Shown in pieces: positions 22,042 to 33,868 of a DNA stretch of 64,000 bases. Origin of the DNA: Cercophora sp. LCS_1 (Eukaryota > Ascomycota > Sordariomycetes > Sordariales > Lasiosphaeriaceae); contig JAPZLL010000062.1 in NCBI GenBank assembly GCA_036250225.1, forward strand, positions 1-64,000, written 5' to 3'. The notes under the pieces are model-generated. The model did not search any database and was not told the origin of the DNA. It saw nothing but the letters and a program-made list of their open reading frames with translations. Within the stretch, counting starts at the first letter, position 1; the number at the start of each line of letters is the position of its first letter. The translations under genes and the position numbers were made by a program.

Positions 22042-24192
22042 TTACGTAGAACCCATAATGGCGTCCTCTTCCTCTACAAAGAGCCGGATGTCCTCAACCG
22101 CATTACGGTTGTACCGCTTGATGTCGCTAAAAACATCCTCAATCGGCGTCACAAAACAGTATCCCGCCTTGGTTTGTTGGGGAAGCCCTCCTCTAAAGAG
22201 CAAGCCCATGACCTTACCACGCCTGTCGAACACAATGGAACCAGAGTCCCCCTTGGTGCCGAACATACGGTGGGCATTGTTTTCTGGCGGCCCGAAGACA
22301 AATTCGGTCGACTCTCTCTCTTTGTCGCTGCGGCCGAGGTGTTTATCTTCGGCAATGCGGCAGGTCGACTTCACAGCGGAGAGCTGCCCGACTGTACACC
22401 TCGTCGAAGCTCCCTTCTTGAATCCGAACACTTTTTCCGTAACCGAAAAACCATCTCGGACAAAGCTGTGTAGTGAGGTGGCCTGCGGTCCCAACAACTG
22501 ACCCTCGCCTGTGACAGGCGCTTCCGTGCTGTCGTACCCGTTCGCCACGAATTCGTCTTCACTCGGCAGGGGGTTACCTCCAACCCTGTCCAACTTATCA
22601 TCCAAGAGACTGATCAACGCCCAGTCCAGTCTCCCATTTGTCCTGCTGAGCCGGAGATACCCGGACGCCAGGTGTGGTCTGCCAAACAAGTGATTGTCGT
22701 TGTCAAAGAACTCCAAGATCCCCTGTAACTCCTTCTCCTTTGCTTGGGTAGGTAGACCTTCCTTCTTGAGTTGATTGATCCTATCCGTCTTGTTGGCCAC
22801 GTTTACGTTGTGTTTAACTCGTGGTGGACTCTCAACCCTGAATGTCGTTCCCACGGTGTCTTGAGGAGTGACGCCATTGACTTCCGCGTTCCAGCATGGA
22901 GAATTCTCGGTGGTTGCAGCCGTGGCCCCGCAATTGACCTTTTCGGAGAGGCCATCGACTTCCGTCTCCTTCACACCAACGTTGAAGCCCTGAAAGCAGG
23001 GTCTGACGACATGGAAGCATGTCAGACCCATGGTGGTCCAGCCCTCCTTGCCCGTGATCTTCACCTGGACCCAACAGCCGAGGGTACCAACCGTGGGGCA
23101 GCTGGTCTTGCCGTCTCTCCGAGTGAGGTACCGGGCGGCGCTAATATCAGACCCAGCTGCAATCTTCTTGCTGTACGGGCCGCGAATCTCGTATGCAAAG
23201 TCCCGCTTTCGGACCAGCAGCTCACCAGGTGTAAGCTCTGACGGAACGAGACGAAACCCGGCACTGAGTCCCACTACACCGTGTTCGATGTGGACCTTGA
23301 GGCCCATTCTGAAGGTGTTGAGGAATTCCTGGATGGCGTCCACGACTGGGGACCAACCCGATGCCGGTGAGTCGTAATCAACCGAAATGTAGACTGTCTT
23401 CGGGTTCTCGGCGACTTCCATGCTATACCCGAGCCTGAACAATGCAATGGATGTCATACAACCTGCTGTCGAGCTATAGCTCTCGAGCTTTTCGAGAACA
23501 ACGTCACGGATATCCGGCCATGACTTAATGAGGCTTTGCGATCCCGGCTCGTCACCAGAAATGACGGTGAGATATTTTTGTGCAACAAGGGACTTCGAAA
23601 GCATTTCCACGCAGACGTCTATGTCCCTCGCCGCGGCTGTCTCCGAAACGCGTCCATCTGGGTTGAGGTTAGCTTCATTCCTAACATTCATTTGTCAAGG
23701 CATGTGTGGCATTTACGTACCAACATAGCACTTCAATTTGCAGACGACCTTCACCCATTCCTTTCTCTGTTCGTTGTCCCACTCCCACCCATCATTCACG
23801 ATCATAAAAATGGTGGGTTGGACGTCTCCCGGATCATCCCGGAACATCCGTGCAACAATGTCAACCTCAGCCGTCGAACCATCGAGCCGTGCGCTCGCAC
23901 CGACCCCGGATAGCAACTTTTGAGCGTACCGCTCGAACTCTGGGCCGAAGAGCTTCACAATCAGGTCCGTGTCGCTGTCGGCGTAACTTGGCAGAGTCTC
24001 CAGGGGAAGTGGGCGCGGCGGCGCAACGATCCGGTTCGGTAGGTTCGAGACCCCAAACTTGCCGAGGGCGCTCTCAGAAGAGCTCGAGACTTCGGCACGG
24101 CGACGAAACCGTTGGCGTTGCGGTGTGGACTGCGGGCCGCCTGGCGTGGTGCCCGAGCTCGTGGTCGGCGGGGTTGGCGGTTGGCGCATCAT
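22042..24192 (-). CDS. Trypsin-fold serine peptidase with N-terminal extension
   Basis: Predicted 695-aa protein. Exons 24192-23721 and 23657-22042 flank a 63-bp intron (GTACGT to CAACCCAG, with GCTAACC branch site). The C-terminal half is an S1-like peptidase. Probable catalytic His373 lies in GLTCFHVV, Asp502 in RLDWALI and Ser629 in KGDSGSIVFD, followed by GKVMGLLF and AGYCFVTPIEDVF, the usual substrate-pocket end. The N-terminal region is disordered and Ser/Thr/Pro/Arg-rich (about 1-50), followed by a conserved-looking globular part (about 65-290) that I cannot name. There is no signal peptide, so it is probably cytosolic. Long inserts lie between His and Asp. Such intracellular trypsin-like proteins are common in filamentous fungi and uncharacterised. 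Activity is inferred from the triad only. Confidence 0.82.
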
Positions 24193-26587
24193 CTTCTCTT
24201 GTCGCGCGAGGGAAGGTTGGGAGATGGAAGTGAGAAGAAAGGGAATTGAAAAAAAATGGAGGGGGAAGTTTTGTAGCAGCAGGTGCGAAAATTTGACGGA
24301 AGGAAGGTTCGTCAGGCGTGACTCACTACTCGTGCCTTTGAGCCAAAATTTGGCTCAGTAATGGAGCCTGCCATTGCTGTAAAGCGGGTTTGGACGGACT
24401 GCCTGCTTTTTGCCCAAACGGCAGCCACGACCTCGGCAGTCGATTTAGCTTTGCTTGGAATGTGAGTGGAGTGGGAGTAGCTCAAAGCATGACCAACATG
24501 GAGGTAGACAAACTCTCCGTGGCGCAGCACTCCTCCCTAGCAACCAAACTCTTAATCATGACGTCTCCCGAGAATGAGAATGTTGTTTTGGAGGTGCGCG
24601 CTGTTGGAGTGGCAAGTTGGGGTTTGGTGAGGAATAGCGGGGGTAAGTGCCATTAAGGTGACGCGGAGATAGTGGAATAGGAGGGCTTGGAGTTGGTGCA
24701 TGAGAGGTCCATTTCCTTGAGAGGGGAAGTGGTTGGGAGGGGCGTGTTTTTGATGCCTTTGACAAAACAACCCAAAGGATGTGAATTTTCTTTATTGCGT
24801 TGTTAAATATGTTCAAAGTGTCAGAAAATATCAGTCCTTTATAATATTCACAAGATATCTCTTTTCACAGATAATACCTTCAAAGAGATGCATGAGAAGT
24901 TAAAGTGTGGCGATGTCTTGCCGATTCTAACGGACGCAAAGTCCTTGGCGATGCGAATGTAGGCCATGTACGGCCAGTAGCACTTGCAGCCACACTCGTT
25001 GTATTAATGATCGCTTGTGGGCCGGTAGCTGGTAGTATCCGTCGTGCAACTGGGCCCTCTGGGTCATGTGGTAGGTGGCGAAGTCATCGCATCGGCTCAA
25101 AACCTTGAGAGTGGGTCCTTGGGGGCCTCGGGTGGCAGACCGGTTAAGCAGTCCTTTCAGTACTGCAATATGGACTTGGTGTGAGATTGAAAAATGTGTT
25201 ATGTGGGGGTCCGCCCTTCAAGTGTCTGCGGGACGGTGAGCGTCGCTGGCGTCATGATAGTATTTGCCGAATACCCTTCGCCGGGTTGGAGCACAGCCGA
25301 TCTGGGATGTCCACTGCGCGCTCAGGTCATGGTTCTAGGCCTTCAATCCTGCAAGGTGCTTGACTAGGGAGAGGAAGGAGCCAAGGCAGCCCAAAGCCCT
25401 TCCCTTCTTGGGCTGAAGATTGGAAGGTATGACGGAGGCATACCACTCCACTCTTTCTGTGCGGTCTGGTCAAATGGGCAGGCCAGACGTCCCCTCGTGC
25501 CCCTCTCGTTGACAACTGCGCCCTTTTGCAAAGTCCCTCGCACCTGCGACCGTCATTTCAGCTCTCGTTCGACGTGGTGGCGGACAATACTTCCATCGCA
25601 ACATGCTCACGGCAATTGCCGGGTTTACCGACGTACAACAGGTGACGAAAGCTGCAGAACCAGCCCGCTGCATGTCGATGCGCAAACCGTGGCTGAACTA
25701 AAGCTTTGGCGTTGGCAAACCGTCCCGGTAGGGCTGCACTGCGCTGGACTTGGCACTGCCCGTCACCACATCTGCACGTCTCATTCGTCTACACATCATG
25801 TCAATACCGCAATTGGGCGCCGTCTGCCGTCTCGGTGCGGGGCAAACTACCAAACGGGAAGAGCGCGTCTGCAATGGCTTGCATCGAGAACGACGGCGGA
25901 CGGCTCAGCCCCCATCAGATTTCTCAGTTGGGCAACCGATGTGACGATCCGAGGACCCTCGCGGCCGGACGTTATCTTCACCTTCTATTCCACTGTTGAT
26001 GCTTGCGCATGCCGCGGTCGGTCCCCATTCGGTCGACGCAACGTGGTAATACGGCATGACGGCGCACCTGAGGCCAGGTAGGCAGCCACGACGCCGGCGA
26101 TATGGCCCAGTTCAGCCCTACGGCGTCATATCGAGACGGAAGAATGCGGACGCAGACCAGCGGAGACCTTTTCATTTGCCCAACAACATCGGATAGGGGC
26201 ATTTCCGAAGGCGTGATGTCGTTGTTGGGCTAACCAGAGCTCCCCTACTTGAAGATTGGTAGAGGCATCGGCGGCAACACGAAAAGAGAGCTCAGCTAAT
26301 GCATTCCCGCAGGAAAGTTCCCATTGCACAGCCAGCCACAAGTCGATGACGGCAGCACAGTCAAGCCCTTTTGCCCGATCAAGAAGAGATCACCACCGAG
26401 AGTTGCGACACAGAGCAACCACCACAGCCTAGCCTTTCACCGACTGGGCGAGCTGGCCAAAACTTGGAGAGAAGGGATGGGCTGCGAGAGCTCGGGCTTC
26501 CCGGGTGCTCATTTCTGTTACGGAAGAAGATATGCTCGGTGGTTGAGAGAGCCTGGATTGACGGAAGCAGGGCACGCGGGACACGAC
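24193..26587. other. Long gap with no supported gene
   Basis: About 2.4 kb of promoter and intergenic DNA between divergently transcribed peptidase genes. The 194-codon frame at 25497-26081 is overlapped by other frames and has no recognisable domain. From about 26650 to 26820 the plus strand is strongly CT-rich, typical of the leader upstream of highly expressed fungal genes. Confidence 0.5.
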
Positions 26588-26593
26588 TATAAG
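26588..26593 (+). promoter_or_regulatory. TATA-box candidate before V8-like peptidase
   Basis: TATAAG lies about 240 bp upstream of the start codon. A long pyrimidine-rich tract between them suggests an extended 5' leader. Confidence 0.35.
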
Positions 26594-26831
26594 AACCACA
26601 CGAAGGCCCGGGTGGTTTGAGAGCTTCAGACCAGCAGACAACAGTTCCTCGTCTATCCACTATACCGCAAACCAACCTCTTTCATCAATCACTTCCTCAT
26701 CTTACCAATCCCCTCACCTTACCAGCCCCTTATCTTTATTTCTCCTGCTTTCTCCTCCCCTCTCCTCACTTGCAACTCCCGCTCTCTCACCCACAAGTCA
26801 CCCTCCCCAAACGTTGTAATCTCCCGCCACA

Positions 26832-29185
26832 ATGTCTTCCGCTGACGAAGTTCTCGCCGCCCCTGGTGTTATCGGCACCGTTTGGAAGGTCGGCGCACCA
26901 ACGATCAAGCCAAGTGCCTCTGCCCTGAAGAATCCTTATCTCCCTGGCAGCTTTTCCGGCGTCGAGGGTGTCTTCGAGCCCGACAACCGTCTTCCCGTTG
27001 ACCCCAATGACTACGCCGAGGGTGGCAAGTATCGCTGTAAGTGGACGATCTCCCATCAACTTGCCCGCGTTTGACTAACGATCATAGCAATTGTGAAGCT
27101 CATCATCCGCTATGAGGGTATGGGCCCCGACGATAAGCGCTACGCGTATGTACAATACAAATGTCCACAGTTCTCTTGTCATATCCTAACACCACAGCAT
27201 GCAGCATCGGCACGGGCTACCTCATCTCGCCCAACACACTCATCACGGCCGGCCACTGCGTCTTTGACATCAGCGCCAACAGCAAGAAGGGCCTTGGTCG
27301 TGTGAGCGAGATGAAGGTCTTCATTGGCTACCGCGGCAGAGACTCCGTTGACGGCTCCAACAATGCCGTTCAGGAACGCCATGCCACGTTTGCCGCCACC
27401 ACTCTCAAGTGGGTGAAGGCAGCAGACCGCCGCGGTGATGTCGGATTTGTCCAGCTCGACTCGCCTTTCACCGGGAACCTCCGCCCCTTTCCCTGGAAAG
27501 AGACGCCCCTTACTGGGACCGACGTAATGCTCGGGGTTATCGGTTATCCTGGCGACAAGGACATCGGTGGCGAGAAGGGTGCTGAGATGTACGAACTCTT
27601 GGAGTCGACCACCTACTCTCTAAAGACCAACCCCTTCAACATGCTTGCCTACGGCATCTCGACGTACAAGGGCCAGTCGGGGTCGCCTGTTATCCTCCGC
27701 GACCGTAACGGCGTTAACGTCATCGGGACTCATTGTTACGGCGAAAGCTCCTGGAACTCAGCCAGCGTCATCGGCGACCCCTTTGGGGTCTCCTACAAGA
27801 CCTTCATCGACGCCCTGACAACCCCGAACCCAGTTATCCCATCCATCACCTCCCTGCCCATCTCGACTCTCCTTTCCCAGACCGAATCCGACCTCCTCCA
27901 AGACTCGACCGCAACCGAAGGTTTCTTCGACATCCTCAAGGACATCGGCCGTGTTGTCGCCCCCATCGCTCAGACGGCCCTCCCGCTTATTTCCCCTCTC
28001 CTGGGCCCCCTGGGTGCTCCCGTCTCCGCAATTGGCGGAATCGCCCTCGGTGCCCTCAACAAAGCCGTTTCGGAATCTGCTCTCATCGATGACAAGCCCA
28101 CCCCTATCAGCCAGCCCATCACCCTCACCCCAGGCACAACCGAGCGCGCCATCCTCGCCGAATCGGCGCTCCAGACGGTCCTCCGGATGGAACGCTCCCC
28201 CGCCTCAGAGGAGATACTCGCCTCCATGCGTAAGAAGTATGTTGCAACAGGCTTCACCAAGTCCCACGCCGAAACTCTCGGCAAGCAAATGGTCCCTCTC
28301 CTCTCCCAGGCTGGTCTCCGGCTCGCTACAACCGAAGGCCTCGTCAAGCAGAAGACCGCATGGCATCCGACTCCCGCGCCCGTTGGTAAGCCGACGGAAA
28401 GCGATCTCAACACGGGCGACAAGAACGCCGATGACCTCGTTACAGCAATTAGTACCATACCCGTCAAGAAGCTAGATGGGAGCACGGAGTCATTCTTCTC
28501 GGATATCGGCGGTTTCCTGGCCAAGGGCCTAGCTGTCGCTAAGCCCGTTCTCCTCACCAGCGCGAGGGCTGGCCTCCAGAAGATTGATGAGATTTTGGCC
28601 AAGAAGGAGAATGGCACCGAGTCTGGACTTGTTGATAATGACGCAGGTGTTGTGTCGGACGAGAAGGCGGCTGCTTTGTTGGCCCATCGCGCTGTGGTGG
28701 CCGAATGCGCGCTGCAGGCGGTGGTGGAGGCGGATAAGAAGGCGTTGACAGAGAGCGTGATTCTCGGTGGCGCTGATGGCGCGCAGCAAGAGGGTTTCTT
28801 TGACGGCTTGCTCAAGACGATCCAGGTCATTGGACCGGCGGTCATGAAAGTTGCGCCTGCGGTATTGAAGACGGCGGTGCCTTTGGTTGTGAATGCTGTT
28901 GCGGGGACTGAAGCCGCAATTGTGACGCCGCAGCCCGTCAAGCCGCCGGTCAAGAGGTTGGAGAACGGACTGGTGAATGGGAGTGGAAAGGTGAGAGCGT
29001 TTTCTGTTCCGGGGAATGAGGGGCCTGATGATCGGTTGTTTGTCACGCCGAAGGAGGCCGGGCTGGGGAGGAAGGAGGTGAAGGTCGTTGGGGGTGGTGA
29101 GAAACCAAAGGGACCGCGGAACCCAGATGATAACGGCACGGATATTGACTGGACTGAGGGGGATCCCACGAAGCCCGTTGCTTGA
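26832..29185 (+). CDS. V8-like serine peptidase with repeated amphipathic C-terminus
   Basis: Predicted 747-aa protein. Exons: 26832-27036, 27088-27145 and 27205-29185, all in phase. Residues about 50-300 form a glutamyl-endopeptidase (V8/S1B-like) fold: TAGHC (His105), RGDVGFVQLD (Asp166) and GQSGSPVILR (Ser246), with a downstream GTHCYG. No signal peptide is apparent, so it is probably intracellular or non-classically exported. The C-terminal 430 residues carry three segments that start alike: EGFFDILKDIG (about 326), ESFFSDIGGFLAKG (about 517) and EGFFDGLLKTIQVIG (about 617). Each continues into a hydrophobic, Ala/Pro/Leu/Val-rich stretch. An AxxAExALQxV motif precedes the second segment (about 403-414) and recurs before the third (about 584-597). 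The tail is charged. The C-terminal region matches no family I know. Membrane insertion or self-assembly are possible roles. Confidence 0.88.
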
Positions 29186-29426
29186 TGAGTGGTCGGTGTC
29201 TGGAGGGCGTTTAGGTCATGAGCGCTAACTGTTTTGTCACAGGTCCATGTTTGCGCTTGAGTTGGGAGGGCTCTGTTCGGTGTCGGTTTCAGAGATGGGC
29301 GAACACACGAAGTCATGGTTTACACGCGAAGGTCTCTCTGCTATGTTCTCACACGCTAGTTTTTGTTTCGACGATGATGTTACGGTCCGGATGTCTGCTT
29401 TGCTTGTTCTTGGTCATTCGCTAGTC

Positions 29427-29432
29427 AATAAA
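29427..29432 (+). terminator. AATAAA polyadenylation-signal candidate
   Basis: Lies 240 bp after the V8-like peptidase stop, in the 430-bp convergent gap before the next minus-strand gene. Confidence 0.3.
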
Positions 29433-29616
29433 CCCCACGCTCGTTACATTGGTTCCAACATTGGCTTGGTGTCTTGAGATTGCTAACAGCCCGACCGCAA
29501 GTCGTGCTTCGACTACCTACAGAACACGACTCCATGAACGTCTACACCTCCACGCCAGGCGCCCACAGCGTCTTCCATTCCCGACTGGACCACCAATAAC
29601 CCTCGTCTCATTCCAT

Positions 29617-30173
29617 CTAGCTCTCAATGCACCGAACAACCATGCTCTTGATGGGAGTATTGTTGGGCAAGGTAATACACCCATAAGGCCCAGCCTGCCT
29701 GGCGCCATCAGCGCCAAACCCAGTAGCGCTGCAGCCGGTGCCAGCATAGGCGACCAAGATGCAATTGCTACCCCATGGGCCGGTGAGCATGGTCGACTTG
29801 ACGTTTTTGAGCACGCCGTTCTCCCAGTGAGAATAGCAGGCGGCCGAGTTGGGATCGGCGTTGAGGGCGTAGCTGACGGGGTACCACGTGTACGAGGGCT
29901 CGGGTGAGCAGACTGAGCTTCCGAGCCAGACCTGGAGGGTGGCTTCCCAATGGGTGCCGGTGCGCTTCTCGTTGGAGCTGGTGGATGTCGTCAGTGGGGT
30001 TGTTGAGGGGTAAGCGAGAGGAGGAGAGCGGGAGGAGAGAGGACGAACTGCTCTGTGGGCTTGATGGCGTCCTTGGCCTCCAGCTTGACACTAATGAGGT
30101 CAGAGTTGGGGTTGGAGCTGGGAGCGGCGGCGGCAAGGGCCGCGAGGGAGATGAAAGCGGTGATAAACTTCAT
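29617..30173 (-). CDS. Small secreted cysteine-rich protein
   Basis: Predicted 161-aa extracellular protein. Exons 30173-30049 and 29977-29617 flank a 71-bp intron (donor GTTCGT, acceptor CACCAG, CTGAC branch). The first exon encodes a textbook signal peptide (MKFITAFISLAALAAAAP). The mature protein has six cysteines spread over the second exon (SVCSP, AACYS, SNCIL, GCSAT, YGCIT, VRCIE), implying three disulfides, plus many Trp, Tyr and Gly residues. No family is recognised. The donor is not the strongest possible. Without this intron the frame would stop after 60 residues, so the spliced model is favoured. A TATA-like box lies 88 bp upstream. It could be an effector or a wall protein, which the sequence alone does not decide. 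Confidence 0.75.
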
Positions 30174-30260
30174 GGTGATGGGTTCTTGATGACTTGTCGA
30201 TGTGAAAGTCGGGATGAGTGTGAGAAGAGCGATCACCCTCCAGCATCCCCATGAGACGTA

Positions 30261-30266
30261 CTTATA
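30261..30266 (-). promoter_or_regulatory. TATA-box candidate for secreted protein
   Basis: TATAAG on the minus strand, 88 bp upstream of the start codon at 30173. Confidence 0.4.
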
Positions 30267-31511
30267 CAAGCTTGGTAGAGATGGGCTCCAGGCCATAGCT
30301 GGTTAACTCCATTCTGGCCCACACCAACGTATGTCTGGGGGGGTGTAAGCGGCGACTCTCGCTTTTCCATGGCTAGCTAGTTCATTGTATGTGTCAATGG
30401 ATTGGTTTATTCTTCCTTGTCATTTGCTCGTTGCTGCTTCGTGGCGCCTACACACAGTCTTAGCTCAGCCCTAGCTTTGTGTTGCCGATATCTCCCAGTC
30501 CAAATAGCGTGAAGATCGTCAATGTGTCATCGCGGGGCCGCCGGCATGGCGTAGGGAAATCCTCGGCTACGAGAAATGTCAGATCATTGACGGTGCAACC
30601 CGAAAACGAAGCAGGCTGGGCGTCAGGAACCCGCCTGCACGCACGGAGGATAATCCACTATACCCTTGGCAAATACGACATTACCTCTGCTAGGGCTGAC
30701 CCTGATCAAAGCGATGCAACCTCGAGGGCATCGGGGCACACATTTTGGGAAGCTCGTACGGGCATTCTCCACGACTCCACGTAGCAGACAGCTCTAGGGT
30801 AGTGGCTCACGGAGTGGGATGGTTGTTCGAGGTCTCCGCTCACAATTGTTTTGCTCATGCTGGCTCACCGAACCCTGAACTCCGCGACAAGTCCGACTTT
30901 AGGTGGGTGACCAGCAGACGGGTACTGGGAGGCTCTAGTCCTGGCGCCCCGTCTAACCTGTGAACGTGATATTCACGCACATGGCCGATGAGGTCGGATG
31001 GGTCTCGATGGTGTCCACCATAAGGCCAGGGGAAAAACAAAGGCCCAACTATATCTCCAACGGGAGAATAAACTTTTCGTAGCTGTAATCTGCAGGCCTG
31101 ACAGATTTGCCACCTGCCATTGCCGCAAAATCAAGGTATGCCTCCGAGTCGATTGCATCGGGTGGTGTTTGATAGTCCATTCAAAACTCAATGCCTTGAA
31201 GTCATTCCTAATGGTTTGGTTTTGGTTTTCTGTACATTCCAGACCCGGTCTATCTTTCTGGGGAATGTGACGTCGTCTTCCGGTTCCAATGACAATCTCA
31301 ACAGGGTGCAGGATCAGAGAACTAGACTAAAATACCAGAAATACTCAAACATGATTTGGTTCCTTTGTCAGTTTGACCCAGAAAGAATTGGCAAAAGGCT
31401 CACCGCCGAAGAGGCTACGAAAAGCGCCGTCCAACGTTTCTTCTCAGCGTGCCTACCCTCCCCCACCCACGCTGCCCGCCTTGTTCTTATCGGATGGTGG
31501 GCTTTTGGGTT
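30267..31511. other. Gap with no supported gene
   Basis: Frames of up to about 130 codons overlap on both strands without recognisable motifs. No structured repeat was found apart from the elements that begin at 31512. Confidence 0.45.
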
Positions 31512-31625
31512 GTGACCGAGCCAGCTCGAACTGGGACCCTCCGGGACGGAACGGAGGCCCTTTTTACCCCCGAGATGAACCTCCCACCCCACAGTGGGTC
31601 GCGAACCGCCGCTTCGCCATCTGTG
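31512..31625 (-). mobile_element. tRNA-derived SINE-like repeat, copy 1
   Basis: On the minus strand an A-box-like TGGCGAAGCGGCGG is followed about 80 bp later by a B-box-like CAGTTCGAGCTGG, the layout of a polymerase III promoter. Copy 2 (31985-32092) has the same order and nearly the same spacing, and the sequences between are alignable but diverged. A clean tRNA cloverleaf cannot be folded. This suggests a decayed tRNA-derived retroposon rather than a working tRNA. Confidence 0.4.
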
Positions 31626-31984
31626 TTGTGACACTTCTGCGCCGGCATATTTGTTGCTTCATTCCTTGTTGCCGGGGAAGTGGGCCGTGACTCGGGGCAG
31701 GGCTGCCGTGATCGCCAGCATTGCTGGCGTGCAGCAAGCAGGCCTTTTTTGATTGTGCAAATAGAAGTCTTTTATGCCTTTGTCCACCTTTGGCCAAAAA
31801 TCCACAAGGTTCATCATTGCCAGCGCTGTGGGAAAAAGATGAGGATTACGACCGGCAGCGCAGCAAAAAGCTCATCACTGCCGATTGGGCTCAGTGACTA
31901 CGAAAACCCCAGTCCATGGGTTCTTCTTTGAAGAGTATTACATTGAGTGATCCCTTGGGACTTGTTAGGCAGTCCTTTAAAATG

Positions 31985-32092
31985 CTCAGCCCACGGTTTG
32001 AACTGAGGCCCTCGGGACGGCAAGAGGGTCTGTTCTGTTCCCCCAGTGCCCCCACCCCGTGACTGACGCGAATTACCGCTTCACCACAGGGA
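31985..32092 (-). mobile_element. tRNA-derived SINE-like repeat, copy 2
   Basis: Minus-strand A-box-like TGGTGAAGCGGTAATTCGCG and B-box-like CAGTTCAAACCGTGG at the same spacing as copy 1. A GAGGGYCYCAGTTC phrase is shared with copy 1. The two copies lie 360 bp apart in the same orientation. Confidence 0.4.
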
Positions 32093-32868
32093 TGAATGCA
32101 AGCCTTCCTTTTTTTTGCTCAAGTGACCAGGTCAAGGAAGAGTTCCGGCAGTAACCGAGGCTGTGTGAACTGTATTCTTATTGAGTTGCGGGCCGCGGAA
32201 GCTGGATCAGAACCTCAATGGCCTTGAAGATTTAATCACTTCCGAATGATACAACAAAGTGCAAACATTGACAAGGGAACAAATTAGAGTGTTGAGAACA
32301 CCTCTGCTCCTCCCGGACATTGCGGACATAAACCTCAGGGAGAAATACCACGGACTTTGTACTTTTATTCGTGAGCAGATTGAAGATGCTACCCAGAAAG
32401 ACAGAAAAACCCCATCAAACTGGAAGTAGCCCATCACTCCCATTCATCGCGAGTTGTTGGACGTCATCGCCGACCCGAGACGTAGGCCCAATGAGCTCCG
32501 ATTCCGGGGTCGGGATTCCCCACAACCAGCCGTCCCCCGCTGCGACGGCGGAACTTCAGCTAAATCCGACCAGTCCTTGTCGGCTCTAACAACCGACACG
32601 GCTTGATTGGCCAGGGGTGAGACCGGACTGCACGAGAATCGCGAACGGCAGCAATTGGCGCGCGCTGTACGACTCAATCTGACGCATCTCCCGTCCGTCA
32701 TCTCGACACCGCCAAAGACCGTGTGACACAGTCAACAGAACTCTCCGGCGGCCGAGAGCTAGCTCGCAGCTTAAAGACCCAGCTTCCTTCCCAAAGAAAC
32801 GGCTCTTCGAACGAACTTGACATCTTTCTCTTGTTGTCATCATTACAGCCCAACCAAACCCAACCGCC
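32093..32868. other. Promoter and leader region, no gene seen
   Basis: Upstream of the SDR gene. A CT-rich leader (about 32820-32868) precedes its start codon. Nothing else is supported. Confidence 0.5.
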
Positions 32869-33868
32869 ATGGCTTCCAATCTCGCAGCAGATCCCCTCTT
32901 CCGCGTCGACGGCATGGTCGCCGTCGTCACGGGCGGCGGCACTGGTATATTCTCTTATCTCCATCTCAAGCATATCTAATAGCCACAGGAATCGGACTGA
33001 TGATGACGCGCGCCCTGGCCACCAACGGCGCAGCAAAGGTTTACATCCTCGGCCGCCGTCTCGAGCCCCTCCAGGAAGCCTCCAAGGAGAACCCTTCGGT
33101 CATCATCCCCGTCCAATGCGATGTCACTTCCAAGCAATCCCTCCAAGCAGCCGTCGACCGCATCACCTCCGAGACCGGCTTCGTCAACCTGGTCATCGCC
33201 AACTCGGGCGTCTTGGGTCCCCTCAACAGGTGGGAACCACAGCTCAGCGTGGCCGAGGCACGCAAGAAGATGTTTGAAGACATGGCCATGGAAGACATGA
33301 CGCACGTGCTGCACGTCAACACGACCGCCGCCTTCTTCACCATGACAGCCTTCCTGGAGCTGCTCGACGCCGGCAACAAGAACGCACTCAAGGGCGGCTT
33401 CGGCAAACCCATTGCGGCCGGAAGTGATGTGCCCAGCGTGCAGAGCCAGGTCATCTTCACGAGTAGCGTGGGCGCTTTTAGCAGGCACGCAGCAAGCACG
33501 CCGGCTTACGCCAGTAGCAAGGCGGCGCTGGCGCATCTCACCAAGCATTCGGCGAATAACTTGGCCAAGTACAGCATTCGCGTGAATGCCCTTGCGCCGG
33601 GATGTGAGTTTACCTGATGCGATTGTTACGTAATGATGCTGACGAGACAGTGTTCCCCTCGGAGCTTGCTTCAAGTCTGATTGGGGCGCGCGACCCTGGA
33701 AAGGAGGCGCCGACCGATGACAAGTTCATCCCGTCGCGTCGTTTTGGTGGCGCCGAGGAGATGGCCGGCGCGATTTTGTATTTGGCCAGTCGGGCTGGTG
33801 GCTTCACCAATGGTGCGATCATCCTGAATGACGGTGGTCGCGCGTCTGTCATGCAGGCGTCGTATTAG
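32869..33868 (+). CDS. Short-chain dehydrogenase/reductase (SDR)
   Basis: Predicted 302-aa NAD(P)-dependent oxidoreductase. Exons: 32869-32944, 32989-33603 and 33651-33868. The first intron is only 44 bp and splits the cofactor motif. Classical SDR features: TGGGTGIG (residues 21-28) for nucleotide binding, CDVTS after the third strand (Asp70), an IANSG version of NNAG (97-99), a Ser at 184/185 and YASSK (Tyr199, Lys203) as catalytic residues, then IRVNALAPG and a C-terminal FTNGAIILNDGGR. The pattern after the second strand (GRRLEPL, with Arg48/Arg49) favours NADPH. No targeting signal is seen, so probably cytosolic. Substrate is unknown. No pathway partners are adjacent. The next gene is a FAD-Rieske oxidoreductase on the same strand. 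Confidence 0.93.

Noticed and set aside
18180..24192. Secondary-metabolite cluster linking P450 relic, POT transporter and peptidases
   Set aside because: No backbone enzyme (PKS, NRPS or terpene synthase) is present in the window, and the P450 is dead.
25497..26081. 194-codon plus-strand frame
   Set aside because: Overlaps several other frames, composition is random-like, no motif or splice context.
27970..29316. 448-codon minus-strand frame
   Set aside because: Lies wholly antisense to the V8-like peptidase C-terminus, which has phase-consistent introns and clear motifs. It is open because of GC-rich third positions.
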